Below are positions 35,196 through 48,200 of a DNA stretch of 64,000 nt, piece by piece. The translations under genes and the position numbers were made by a program. Origin of the DNA: Datura wrightii (taxonomy: Eukaryota; Streptophyta; Magnoliopsida; Solanales; Solanaceae); contig JASDFA010000001.1 in the NCBI GenBank assembly GCA_035772735.1, positions 80,130,001-80,194,000 of the forward strand, given 5' to 3'. The notes beneath the pieces are model-generated. The model saw only the letters and a list, made by a program, of their open reading frames with translations. It did no database searches and was not told the origin of the DNA. Numbering within the stretch: the first letter of the stretch is position 1; the number at the start of each line of letters is the position of its first letter.

Positions 35196-36880
35196 GTGGT
35201 GGATTATGTCTTTGCATATAATATTGCAATAAAAATCCTGCAAGATAATGAGGATCTTAAACCTCGATCTATCGCAGAATATCGACAAAGAAATGATTGG
35301 TCAAAATGGCAAGAAACAATTCAATCAGAGTTGAATTCACTTGTCAAGCATGAAGTTTTTGGACCTATAGCTCAAACACCTAATAGTATTGAACTTGTTC
35401 GCAAAATGGATATTTGCGAGAAAAGAAGTGAGAAAAATAAAATACAAAGATATAAGGCACGCCTTGTTGCACAAGAATTTTCACAAAAGTCTGGTGCTGA
35501 TTATGAAAAGACATACTCACCAGTTATGAATGCAATAACGTTGCATTATATTATTAGTTTCACTGTCCATGAGAGGCTTGAAATGTATTTGATGAATGTT
35601 ATTACGGCCTATCAATATGGATCACTTGAATGAAATATACATGAAAATTTTCGAAGGATTTAAGATGCCTGAAGCATATCGTTCAAAGTCTCGGAAAATA
35701 TATTCAATTAGACTGTAAAGATCATTGTATGATTTGAAACAGTCTGAATGCATATGGTATAACCATCTTAGTGAGTATTTATCTAAGAAAGGTTATATAA
35801 ATGATGAAATTTGTCCATGTATTTTTATTAAAAAAATAATATCAGAGTTTTCAATACTTGTTATTTATATTGATGACATAAACCTTATTGGAATTCCAAT
35901 AGAGCTTCAAAGGGCAATTGATTATTTAAAGAAGGAATTTGAGATGAAAGATTTTGGAAAGACAAAATTATGTCTTGGTTTGTAAATTGAGCATTTGACA
36001 AACATTATCTTTGTTTATCAATCTGCCTATACAAAAAAGGTGTTGAAAAGATTTTATATGGATGGAGCACATCCATTAAGTACTCTGATGGTTGTTCGAT
36101 TACTTGATGTGAATAAGAATCCATTCCGATCTCAAGAAAAGAACGAGAAAATTCTTGATCCTAAAGTACCATATCTTAGAGCAATTGGTGCACTAATGTA
36201 TCTTGCTAAAACTACAACACTTGATATAGGCTTTTTGGATAATCTTTTAGTAAGGTATAGTTTTGCTCTTACTAGGAGGCATTAGAATAGGATCAAACAC
36301 ATAATGCGGTATCTAAAAGGGACTACCAATATGGGTTTATTCTATTCTAACAATTGCAGTCCCAATCTTGTTAGTTTTGCTGATGCAGGGTATTTATCTG
36401 ACCTACATAAAGCTCAATCTCAAACTGGCTACGTGTTCATATGTGGAGGTACTGTCATATCTTCAAAATCTACAAGCAATCTCTCGTGGTCACTTCATCA
36501 AATCATGATGAGATAATAATTATTCATGAAACAAGCCGAGAATATGCGTGGTTGAGATCCATGATACATCTCATTAGAGTAAAATATAGTTCGGAATGTG
36601 ACAAAGTACCCATAATTTTATATGAAGATAATGCAACATGCATAGAATAACTAAAGGGAGGATTCATAAAAGGAGATAGAACAAAGCACATTTTGCAAAG
36701 CTTTTCTACACACATGAGCTTCAGAAGAATGGTGATATCAACGTGTAATAGATTTGTTCAAGCGACAATGTGGCTGAATTATTCACAAAATCTCTACCAA
36801 CTGTAACTTTCAAGAAGATGGTGCACAATATCGGGATGCAAAGATTCAAAGATATTCTCATTAGAGAGAATTAATGTGTT
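35196..36880 (+). pseudogene. pol: Copia RT-RNase H (broken)
   Basis: RT piece 1 (35,196-35,633) includes WSKWQETIQSELNSL, KARLVAQEFSQKSGADYEKT and TAYQYGSLE. Piece 2 (35,725-35,985) includes YDLKQSECIWYNHLSEYL and the catalytic ILVIYIDDINLIG. RNase H-type pieces follow: ILDPKVPYLRAIGALMYLAK, MRYLKGTTNMGLFYS, SFADAGYLSDLHKAQSQTGY (36,304-36,516) and VPIILYEDNATCIE. Stops separate all pieces. A purine-rich CCAAGAAGGAG just before 37,062 is the likely polypurine tract. Confidence 0.88.
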
Positions 36881-37061
36881 GTACTCATTTTCACTTACAA
36901 GATTTTGTCCCGCTGAACCTTGTAAGATTTTTAATGAAGCAGCCAAAATTCAAATTATTAGATATGTGATTTTTTTCCTTCACTAAATTTTTTCCACTGA
37001 ATTTTTTTCTAGTAAGGTTTTAACGAGGCACATTGTCTATTAATGAATATCCAAGAAGGAG

Positions 37062-37314
37062 TGTTATAAATATATTATATTATGAATATTTATTGAATAA
37101 GCTTGCAACTGGATAAACTTGGGATTGGATGAGCTTGCAATTAGATAAGCTCTTAATGTGTATTTGTATTATAAAAAATGTCTAAGTTAGGGTTAGTCTT
37201 CCCCTAAGTAGAGGGGTTCTTTCCATTGTAAATCATCCCTCAAGAGAAATATTAATTATGTTCTCTTCTTTTTTCTCTACAATATTCTTCCTCTTGCTTT
37301 ATTATTTCATAAAA
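37062..37314 (+). repeat. 3' LTR of copia element
   Basis: Begins TGTTATAAATATATT and is collinear with 31,670-31,925. The 3' copy keeps the expected terminal TG, which is TC in the 5' copy. Confidence 0.87.
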
Positions 37315-37724
37315 GTTGTTTGATTTTGAATATTTAGGGTAGATAGAATATCTAATGTTGTACTTTATTCCTTCTTTTTTTTTTTTCTATTTTTCCACTT
37401 TTTTAAGATTTTAAATAAAGAGAAAATAATAAAATTATATGAAATTTTAAGCTTACATCAATTTTTCATCCAGTTTACTATCGAAGTTGCTACTGCAACT
37501 ATCGAAATTGTTGCTGCAACTTCAACATAGTTGTTGGAACAATTCAAACAATTGTTTAAGTTGCTGCAACAACTCCAGCTTAGCTATTGCAGCAACTCAA
37601 ACAATTGTAGAAGTTGTTGCAGCAACTTCGACAGTTGTTTGATTTTCTGGCAAAAGGTGAAGGGCGAAAAGTGAAAAAAAAAATTATAGTGGAGAAGCTG
37701 ATTTTGATAATAGAGAATGAGGGG

Positions 37725-37930
37725 TAGTGATAATAGTAAAGGTGGTGGTAGCGGCAACAGAGAAGGCGGTGGTGATGGTGGAGGAGGAATAAGCGGCAAT
37801 GGCGGCGATGGAGTGGATAGTAATGGTGGCGGATGAAGTGGCAACGGAGGAGGATGGAGAGATGATGACAACGGGGGGAGGTGGGAGAGGGGGAGGATGA
37901 GGCAGGGGAGGAGGGTGGGGTAGAGGGTTG
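37725..37930. repeat. GGT/GGA-rich low-complexity block
   Basis: The plus strand is strongly enriched in G and A with irregular GGTGGT, GGCGGTGG, GGAGGA and GGGGGG units. It is a degenerate minisatellite. Confidence 0.8.
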
Positions 37931-38604
37931 TGAATAGAGGTGGAGGTAGATAGAAATTTTATGCAAATAACAAAACTTGAGGGTTTTATAATTGGTGTCA
38001 TAAACACCAATCTTAAAATTGTCACTTTTACTCAATAATTAAGACTTGTATCACTTTTTCTTAATTTTAAAACTTTTTGGTCACTCTTAATTCACCCACC
38101 CCTGGTATCAGTCATACAACCGAATAAGACATCTGTGAAGTGCCACTACGAGCCAAAGGTATACGGACCTGAAAAACAACGACTAAGCTAGGAGAGAAGA
38201 AAATGCAAGTGCTCCTATTATACCATACATGGACTTCATCTCTTGCTCACCCATTATATATGTGACCTTAACTTTCATCTAAGAAAAGTGAAAACAAAAT
38301 TATATGACACTAAAATTAATGTTAAGAGGTCTGAAATCTTTCCTAGAGATCTGTTTATTTGTCAATGTCCATTGTATATAGCTAACTTCGGTTGCTACTG
38401 CATAGAATTTTTTAACAAATCAAATAATAAAAGTTTAGTCGATGTATGAGTCAATTATATCCCCAGGCAAAATAAATACCACCAGAACATCTGCTTATAA
38501 AATATCTAAGCCAAAGGCAATAATGAGTTCACTTTGCTGCAACTAATTGCCAAATAACATTATCATCAAATACTTTGTTTCTGTTTTCTTCATTTTTCTT
38601 TGGG

Positions 38605-38626
38605 TGGGGGGTGGGGGGGGGGGGGA
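38605..38626. repeat. G-rich run
   Basis: GGGTGGGGGGTGGGGGGGGG-type run just downstream of the PRP40A stop codon (minus strand reads C). Four or more G runs make a G-quadruplex on the plus strand possible. Confidence 0.85.
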
Positions 38627-38695
38627 ATAGTAACTCGCGCTATATTATATGTACACAATGAAAGGCACATTTGAGAAATCATTTCAAAGAAAAAG

Positions 38696-39225
38696 CTACT
38701 GAACTTCTCCATCCTCACCAAATTCCCAATCTTTGTGATCCTCATAGTCATCATCCCTATGAGAATGACTCCGATGATCTCGCTTTTGTTTCTTATGCTG
38801 GCCCTCCGACTTAGCTTCCGAACTCCAGGCGTGCTGGTCCATCTATTACATTAAAGCTCTATACATTAGAAAAATTCAGAGTTACCAAAAGGAACAATGT
38901 GTCTAATCTTCAGATATTTTCAATGATGATATCAGACCTGTTTTGATTTCTTATGATCATTGTCATGTCTGTAAGAACTTCTTGAATGATCTTTCTCGTT
39001 CACATCGTCAACAAAGGAACTCATATGCCGCTTGCGGTGTTTCTTATCTCTGTCACTTCCTGACCTTTTGATCTCCTCGAAACTATATGTCTCAGCCTTG
39101 TCGCTGTCTGTACCATCTTTCTTGGTTCTTTCTCTCTCTTTCCTGCTTTTATCCCCTCTGTCTTTATCCCTTCTATGCTTTTCCTTCTTCTTTTCTCTAT
39201 CTTTCCTTTCCTTCTCTTTTCTTGC
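38696..39225 (-). CDS. PRP40A: PRP40A exons: charged C-terminal tail and stop
   Basis: Exons 38,938-39,225 and 38,696-38,842. The first is almost all Lys, Arg, Glu and Asp (ARKEKERKDREKKKEKHRRD, KSRKERERTKK) with Ser-Tyr islands. The second starts MDQHAWSSEAKSEGQHKK, continues into an RS/HS stretch (RDHRSHSHRDDD) and ends GEDGEVQ and TAG at 38,696-38,698. Such tails hold the nuclear localisation signals in this family. Splice sites are GT-AG and the join is phase 0. Confidence 0.92.
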
Positions 39226-42200
39226 CTGCAGATTGAAACTTGACAATTCAGAGCTGGTGAACTTTAACTAAATACAATTTTTTCTTTTTTAGCTATTAGT
39301 TAAGAATAGTGGCTTTCCACACTCGCCAACAAATGCCTCTTTCGGGAATGATGGGGATTTGGAACCTTCACAAGATTCAAGAAAGGAACCGAGTGTGACA
39401 GATAGCCTCAAAGCCAAAGGTCTTAACCTATTAACCTAATTCGCATAATATAAATTATATTCATTGTTTATACCTCATTTAACATTATTGGCTCACACCA
39501 TCAGCTATATTAATTTTCCATTTAGTAAACTTTAGCAAGCCCAAAATCTTACCCAATATTTAACATTACTGCCTCGCACTATCAGCTATATTAATTTTCC
39601 CTCAAATAACTATAGCAAAGCCCATACATTTTTGAAAATATTGTATTTGTCAATCAAAATTGTCTTACACAATACAACCAAGGATACATGAAAGCTTCAT
39701 TATTTTATACTCATATAGGTTGTGAAAAGAGAAATTAAGAGAAAAAACTCTTGGATTTGTGTGTAGTTACACCGTTTGGCATGTTTGTTCAGCATGGCAT
39801 TCACATGAAGTGGCTAGAATATCAATGCCCAACCAGTTATAGATTTGCAGCCCCAAAAATGTAGTTTCAGCCACCATAAGTTTGCCTTGAGAGAGAGTTT
39901 CATAGAATCTTTTAGTTCAACAAGGGTGAGTCTAAGCTTTACGAAAGAAAATAGAAGACAAACCATATCAACCACAATCACACCCACACCACATCTACTA
40001 TTCCCACACGAAAGTAGCAGGAGAATAATGGTTTGTAGTAATTCAAGTACCTTATCCTCTTGACGCTTCCGCTCCTTCTCTTTTGCCCTTTCTTTTAGTT
40101 CATTAACAAATTTGTCAAATATTTCCAGCAGCAAACTCTCATCACCCATTATTCTGTAAAATAATAACAGCACAGAAATCCTCATTCAATGTTATGACAT
40201 AATGAGAATTCTGAGATTAGAAGAGTAAATATCAAGAGCATTTCATTTATAGCAAAAGAGGCTAGAACAAATTAAAACTAGAGTTTTAGCAGCATACTTC
40301 ATTGGAAGCTTGAAACAATCACAAATATCAGAAATTAAAAAACTAGCAACTGCTGGAGCTACTAGACACTCGGCGTTAGAACAAACTAATGATTGATATC
40401 AACTCATTCTTGAGTGATAAGTTAACTTTAAAAGTGACTTAGCAAAATGGTAATTCATGCTTATACTATAAGTGGTCGTTTGATAGAGTGTATTAACAAA
40501 AACAATGGAAGAATTAGTTTGGTGTATTATTAATACCTTGTTTGGTTCACTTTTTCATTTTATGTATAACTAATGCTTGTGTTAGTTATACACTCTACTT
40601 TGCATTATGCTATGTATAACTAATGCATAAAAAACTATGGTATTAGTAATGTAATGGTTGTTAATGCATGCTTTGCATAGTTAAAGACATAATTGTCCCT
40701 CAAAATCTTTTCCACATCCTTTCTATCTTATTTGTGGAGGTCATTTTTATAAATAAATAATTTTTTTAATAAATTATTCAATGAATGTTATTATTAACAT
40801 ACTAAACCAAACAGTGTATAAGAAATAACCTCAGCATAACTAATGCAAGCATAATTAATACTAGCATTACCAATGCAAGCATTACTAATACACGTTATTC
40901 AGCATTATTCTTATGCATCCTTCCAAACAATCCCTAAAAGACATAGCCTACTTAAACGTTGAGAAATATAAAGCAACAAATTATTCATCACATCTATTAT
41001 TCTAAGGTGCTTTCTAGAAATACGTGAATTACTGAGTTTATAATATTGAAGGAGTTAGTCCTTGAAAATAATATCAATTATCAGTCTCCAAAGATATGAT
41101 CCTTGCAGTCATGATTACTAATTCTAGATCAACAAAAGCCGAAGTAGCTCCTTGCCTATCTCCGAAGAGGGCTTTGCAATCCTCCCATTTCGACGATGCA
41201 GTAATTTCCTGCAACCACAGCAAAAAACAGATTATGGTTTGAAGGAAAACATCATGGGATCCCATCCATTGCAAAATGAGAGATTGTAAACTGTTTGCTA
41301 TACCTTTGATGCATGAAGAAGTTCATAGAACTCATCTGCTAGACGTTTACGCCTTTTGGCTTCTTTTTCTTCTCTCTCCCTGGCCCTTTCCAGTAACTCT
41401 TCAAAGACAAACTATGCAGATGAAATATGAACATTCAGTACTCAATAACCCGGAAAGCCCAAATGCATAAAACATAAAGTTTAGAAAGAAAGCATGGTAG
41501 AAGATATAGCATAATCCACGTATTTCCTCTTATTACTCCGTTTGGAAGCAAGGGGGATGTTATGTAAAAGTACTATTACCATCTTTTTGGAGCAACTCCT
41601 CACATGATAATCTTTGATAAAATGCCTTACAAAAGTTTTGAGATATTAAAAGTATACTAAAAGCCTTGAAGAACCCAACCAACTGCCTGAGCATAATTAT
41701 TCGACAGGATACCTTACAATTCCCATTTCCCATGTACATAGATTATATGCCATGAACATAAATAACCACCAAAAGCCAAATGATATTTGAAGAATGAGAG
41801 AATATCGTCATTACAAAAATAGAAAATGATTTTTGATATCATCCAGTTATGATGTTTAACCAGTTTCGTAGAGTAAAACCCTTATCCACTAACCTTAAAA
41901 ACAGAAAACTACAAGGAAAATTGCTTTAAATTAAGCAACTTAAGATATGTGATTTAGGTGTAATATTAAGCATCACCATCCAGGAAATAAATAAACTAAC
42001 TAGGGGAAATGGTACCAAAACTGAAGAACTGGAAGCACAAGCTAACACCAAATATTTGATCAATGTGGTCCTCGTCTTTTTGCTAGAAGGTTTCAGGTTT
42101 ACTTGCTAACCAACACACAATTAACTCCATTACAAGAAGACCCAAAATATTATATTGGTATAGGTTATGGTTGATTCTAAAGGGAAATCCCACTAAGCAC

Positions 42201-45200
42201 AGCTAACTAGTCATCTAGGAATTGCCAATTTAGCTTTCACAAACTGACCAACTTCCTATGAAACATTACATGGAAATACTACTTATGCTTTAGCACTCAA
42301 TTCACTCAACTTATGCAGCACCCGTCCCAAAGACAGAAAAAAGGGACAAATATATAGAAATCCATTTAGTGAATGATGTTCTTTAATTTCACATGACTCA
42401 ATTCTAACAAGGATCGATGTGAAACAGTTATAGTGCTTAGCCATAATTAGACCTTTAAGTTGGTATCTGATATTGGTGGAGAGCTAATATACTTTGCAAT
42501 TGCAACCTTAAAATCTTCAAGCATCCAGGTTGATGTCAGTCCAATCTGTAAGCAGAGACGGCTCAGCAAAAATATTAGGTACTAGCCAAAGCACAACAGA
42601 GGTTAAAAATGACGAGTAATGATTACCTCGGTCATCCTAACTGCATCTCTAATTCGTGACTTGTCATCAAGATACTGAAGCAACATACAAGTAACACAAA
42701 TTCACAATGCCATACATCAGTAACAAAAATAGGAGACTAAATGGAGCCTTGTCCATGCATTTGAGTTACCATGAAGTCTCCAAATTACAAGCAGGGTGAT
42801 GGGGACAAAATTTCTTTCATGAATACCAACATTTCAACATCTGTTCAAAGTAAGTCATCTACAATATCACAAGGCAGTTGACACATAAACTTGATTGCAT
42901 TGATCAGGTTAAATTGAAGGAAAAATCAAGCACCACTCTTTGGATAATAGCCAAAAATAAATAAAAATTGGAGAGCATCTCATTTAAAAGCTCTTTCATT
43001 ATATATACTCGATAAGAATCATTTCTGCACACAAACAGAAATACAAACTTTAGAGATAGAAGTTGGCATCTTTATCGCAAAAGAAAAAAAAAGGGATGTC
43101 ACCATCTGATTTCATGTTGAACTCTCACCATCCCACCGCAAGAGCCTAACTCAAGCAAACATTACCAAATTCAATCATTGAGAGAGTAGGAACAGGATCA
43201 TTACTATGCTAGGATACCAGCATAGACTCCCTCTTTCATCGAGCAAAGAGATAAATGCTAATAACATTGGATCATTCAACTTCAATTCTTTTCTGAAGGG
43301 GCAGAGGATAAAACAATATATCAGTTAGTTAGTCACAAGTGTGCATTACAGCCAAAAAAGATCATAGTGAGGGAGATGAAACTTTATACTTTACTTTAGA
43401 GAAGCAGATATGCTCTCAGGCACTTTTTCCGAGGCTATTTTTTTCCAAGCTTTATAGCCCGTTTGGCCAAGCTTCTAAAATCAACTCATTTAAAAAGTGC
43501 TTTTGGTGAGAAGCAGTTTGTGTTTGACCAATAAATTTTAAAAGCATTTTTGAGCAGTAAATAGTATTCGGCCAAGCTTTTAAAAAGTGCTTCTAAGTGT
43601 ATCTTTCTCAAAAGTACTTTTTTGGTGGAAAAGCTACTTTTCTTAGCTTCTGAACAGGTACTCCCCAGAATTACTAATTTCCTCTCAAAAGCTTGGTCAA
43701 ACACCTCACTTTTTTAAAATAAGCATTTTTGGCATCCTAAAAGCTCGGCACTAAGTTTATTTAGTCCAGTTAAGGTGGTTGACGACACAATATAGTTTGT
43801 GTTGAATTTGAAGTCACACGATATCATCGGAAGTGAAACCAAAGCTGGGTGTAGTGTGAATGGACGGAATGTGGTCAAAACTTGATCAGAAGAATTACTT
43901 TTAGCCAGAAGGCAATGATGTGGCTGTGTGACACTTCAAAGGAGGCCACTATAGTTAAAGCAAACGATGTTAAAACATGGAAGTTTTGTGATCACTTTTC
44001 AGAGTTCTTCTGCTCGAGAAACTACAACAAACAAGGACATATTATAACCATTATCAGCATTCAAGGAAAGAGAAGATCCGTTATCATTGACCCTGAAATG
44101 ACATTTAATACAGGTTGGTTAGATTTTAAAAATCACTAATTATAAAACCAGAAGACAGTTAATACAGATGAAGGTCTTTTTAGCTCGGATACTGTCAGAA
44201 GGAATAAATGGACATCCCAAGAAATGAGTGAAGCTATGATAAAAGAAAAAGGAGGTATTATATGCATCTCTGGACGAATCATTCAGACTCAAAATGAACT
44301 TCTGTGCAGGAGCGAGGTTGGCAGTCTTCCCAAAGGAATGTGTGATATTCCTACACTATCAGAAGATTCATCGTTGGGCTAGCAGTTCCTGGAAGCAGAC
44401 TCATAGAGTGAGCATTTATGAGATAGGCCAAATCGATTCCACCTCGAATTCTCTTCGAAGATAACTGCTGAACATGTCATGAAAGGTGAATGGAGATGGA
44501 AATTACACAAGTTTCACCTACAACAGTGGACGCTAACTGTAGGTTCAATCCCAAGAAATGAAAGTTGAATCACATACGGATTAGGCTCGTTCAGTTTCCT
44601 CTTTAGTTATGGTATCAAAAAGTTTTTATGGCAATGGGGTGATTATTGTGATGGTTGGATACAAACAGAAGAAGTGACAGTTTAGAAACCATCTGAAACG
44701 GGCATGGTTAAAGGTTAGACGTGATAGAGATTCAGTTCTAAAAGTAGTGAAGGTGGAATTTGAAGTGATAATTTATGAGATCCAGGTCTGGTACGAATCG
44801 CAAGTGATCTCACTTGCACCGGAGAGGTTGGAGGAAAGAGGGGCTCAGACCGCTGGTTAGTAGAGGTGGGCATGTGGGTTGCTCTAGAGTACTCCAAAAG
44901 TTAATTTTTGGAGCACACATGTGGTGCATCATGTGAGAGAGGGGTGCAAAAGATGGGCCCATATCAGAATAGAGACCAAGACAACTAATGCTAATACATT
45001 GGCCCTAGATATTTTGGCCCAAAGTATTTTAGTTATATTACCACAAGGAATTAATTATTCAGAGCCCATGCCGATCCCTTTACTGAAGAGTTAATGACCA
45101 GCACTTTTATTCCATTACTGGATACACAAGACATGCACAATTAAGGAGAATACCTAGCGAAAGAAAGAGAAATAGTAACACAAGAAGGCGGCAATGACGA

Positions 45201-48200
45201 AGATAAAAAAAGTCTCTTCGAGAAAGATAATGCTATGCTGATTATTGAAGATAAAGAAAGTTCCTAGCTTGAGACACCAGAAAGTGACAACATGCAAATG
45301 AGAGAGACGAATAACGCAGTAGGCTTGGTAATTGAAAAAGTAGAACCTTTGAATTTGCAAAGCATAGAGATACAGAAGGACCCAGAGCTTGATGCTTCAA
45401 TCTGGGTTCATCAAAATATGTAGCATTTGACAAAGAAAAAAAGCGTTATTTGTATTTCAGTATGTCATTACATCCCATGAGAAGAGGCTTTACACAAGGG
45501 AATCCCTAAGGGTTGTTCTGTAGCTGGTTAGAGTTATGTAGGTATTAGTTATGAGGGAATCTATGTATTATTTTATGCCGGAATTGGTTATGTATTAGTT
45601 ATTCCCCCTCCTATCATGCATAAAATAATACATAAACTCCCTTATAACTTATACATGTATTAGTTATGCAGGTTTCTAAATTGCAGACCAAACAATATAT
45701 TAGTTTTATATATGAATAACTTACCACCTAACTAGCTACCAAACCTAGTTTTACTTATGCAGAATTTAATATCTATATACCTCATCTCCATACCAGCTAC
45801 CAAACGATGATTAAGGAAAGACAATCAAAGAAAATATTTTATTCCTATAATTACGCTAATCACAGGAAAAATAAAATCTCATAAAATCATGCTAATTAAA
45901 CAACACAATCAACATTCCTCAAGTTGGAGCAAAGATGTTGCATATGCCCAACTTGCAAATCAAAGTACGATAAGTTCATTTGTTAAGATTTTGAGGGACT
46001 GATTTACCAGATCCAAATCTGGATTGAGGCGCCAGTGAGAATTTTAGCTGGAAAAGAAAATGGGAAGATGGCTTTGGACCGCTGGATTGAAGATGATAGC
46101 AGGGTGTCAAAGGGGGTAGTACTTTCTAAAGACCTGGCAAGGAACGTTGGATTGTTCTGGATCTTTGGACACTTTTGAAAAACCCCTTTCTGAGTTACGC
46201 ACGTGAGTTCCCACATGTAAAACATACCCTTTGGATTACTAATCAACAACAGAGAGACCAGCCCAAAAAACTTTAAAAATTGGGCCCAGAAATCCTGGCC
46301 CAAAACATTGTGGATTTAATGAATCACAAAGAAGAAGCCCCATAGCACAGAACTGATTCTTTAAAGGAAGACATCGACAACGGTATCTCTATTCATAATC
46401 TCCAGAAGTCCAAGGACTCTGAGAAAGAAAAGATCGCAGAAACTGAAGATGAGGAGATGACCAAGAATTTCAAGAAGACGAAGAGAATGGGATGTCGATC
46501 ATTGAAGATAATGTTAATCCTATCTACATGGGGAGGGACAATAGTCACATGCAGCCAGAAATAACACACGAGAAGTGGAATTGCTAATTGAAGATGCACT
46601 CCCTTTAAACACCCACAACTTAGGTGAAGAAGAGGATCCAGAGTTTGAGGCATCAATTAGGGTGCACCAAACTATCATCAAATTGAGCAATGAATTCGGG
46701 GTGAGTTTTAAAAGGTTTTGAGAAAGAAGCATTGGAACTGTTCATGAAAATTGATGGGAGGAGACAAGTGAACAAACCAAAGCCAGATTTGTCCATAGCA
46801 CAAAACTCCATTAAGGAAGATTTCCAGGGAGGTAAAGAACCTGGAAATGGCGTGCAACTTTAGAAGCAATGGGACCAGAAGCCAGGGAGGGAGTCTTATC
46901 ATCCATATTCAATGAAAGTGAATATAATATCATGGAATCTGAGGGATTTAAATTGCTGCAGGAAACGAGGGATAATAAGAAACCTAATTCAATGTTGGAA
47001 TGCTGATGTTTACTGCCTTCAAGAATCAAATTTGAGGGGGATATAAACAGGATAGTCAAAGAAGTGTAGGCAAACAGATGGGCGAAATTTGCACAATTGG
47101 AGGCAAGTGGGACCAGAGGAGGCATTATCATTTTATGGGATAGCAGATTCTGGGATGGAGATGTAAGCAGCGTGGGGCTTATTCCATTACTTGAAAACTC
47201 ACTGACAAGTTCAAGATCTTACTTGGCATCTATCCAATATATATGCTCCAAATGATGGAATAGGAAGAGAGGAAGTTTGTTGGGAAATTGCGGGATCTAG
47301 GGGTCTATTCAATGGACCATGGATGGTATGTGGAGATTTCAACACAGTTAGATATCCATCGGAAAAAAAGAATTGCAACAGAATTACCAAAGCTATGACT
47401 GATTTTTCTTTGTTCATTGAGGACTTGGAACTGGTAGACTGACCATAATCAGAAGGTAGATACACATGGAGAAAGGGTGACAGACACACCATAGCAACTA
47501 GATTGGACAGGTTTTTTTATTTCCACAGATTGGAATGACAGCTTCAACAACATCAAATAATCTCCTCTCAATAGAGTTTTCTCTGATCATACTCCTCTGT
47601 CACTCAAATGTGGAAATTGGGAGCAAAAGAAGTCTTATTTTAAATTCGAAAATTGGTGGCTGCAAACAGAAGGTTTCAAGGAAAGGGCCAATGACTGGTG
47701 GACTTCTTTTAGCTGTGATGGCAGACCTGACTTCATTTTAGCTTTCAAATTGAAAGCTCTAAAGGCAAAGCTGATGGAATGGAGTAAGACCATTCAAGGA
47801 AACCTGAAATTACAGAAAGCTAGCATACTAAATCAACTCTCAGAGTTGGAGAAGATACATGATCACAGAATCTTAACTAATGAAGAGGTTTTCACAAAAA
47901 ATTCCTTGAGTACAAAATTTGAAGTGATACAAAACATTAGGAGGTAGCCTGGAGACAAAGATCTAAGGCTCTTTGGTTGAAAGAGGGGGATAGAAACACT
48001 AAATGTTTCCACAGAATTGCAAATGCTCACAAAAGGTACAACAACATTGACAAGCAAGAGATAAAAGGGGCCACTGTGGAAAATACAGCTAGCATCAAAG
48101 AGGAGATAGTTTCTTTCTACCAGAAGTTATATACAGAGGAGGAAGAATGGAGACCTCAGGGGGATCTTAGGGACTGTCCTAAGATTAATGATGAAGAAAA

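Larger units (their letters stand above)
31670..37314 (+). mobile_element. Ty1/copia retrotransposon with both LTRs, decayed
   Basis: An element of about 5.6 kb. LTRs of about 255 bp (31,670-31,925 and 37,062-37,314) start with TNTTATAAATATATTATATT and end near TTTCATAA. Flanks read GTTCT (31,665-31,669) and GTTGT (37,315-37,319), a target duplication with one mismatch. Between them are gag, a gag-pre-integrase region, integrase and RT-RNase H in copia order, all with stops and frame changes. Confidence 0.88.
37315..38690. other. Intergenic stretch with simple sequence; 3' flank of PRP40A
   Basis: No gene seen. It contains GTTGCTGCAAC-type inverted repeats (37,485-37,635), a purine-rich strand with GGT/GGA units (about 37,725-37,930), and a G run (38,605-38,626). 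The proline/serine/histidine-rich frames on the minus strand here are translations of the simple sequence. The last few hundred bases should hold the 3' untranslated region of the minus-strand PRP40-type gene; no polyadenylation signal was fixed. Confidence 0.65.

Noticed and set aside
37580..38035. Ser/Pro/His-rich and Pro/Leu-rich frames on the minus strand
   Set aside because: Three overlapping frames are all open because of GGT/GGA simple sequence; no real gene signature.
39032..39271. Plus-strand Leu/Ser-rich frame
   Set aside because: Antisense shadow of the Lys/Arg/Glu-rich PRP40A tail exon.
41074..41274. Continuous reading through the exon at 41,156-41,208 into FVDLELVIMTARIIS
   Set aside because: The extension has no family similarity, stops soon, and has no donor in the right phase.
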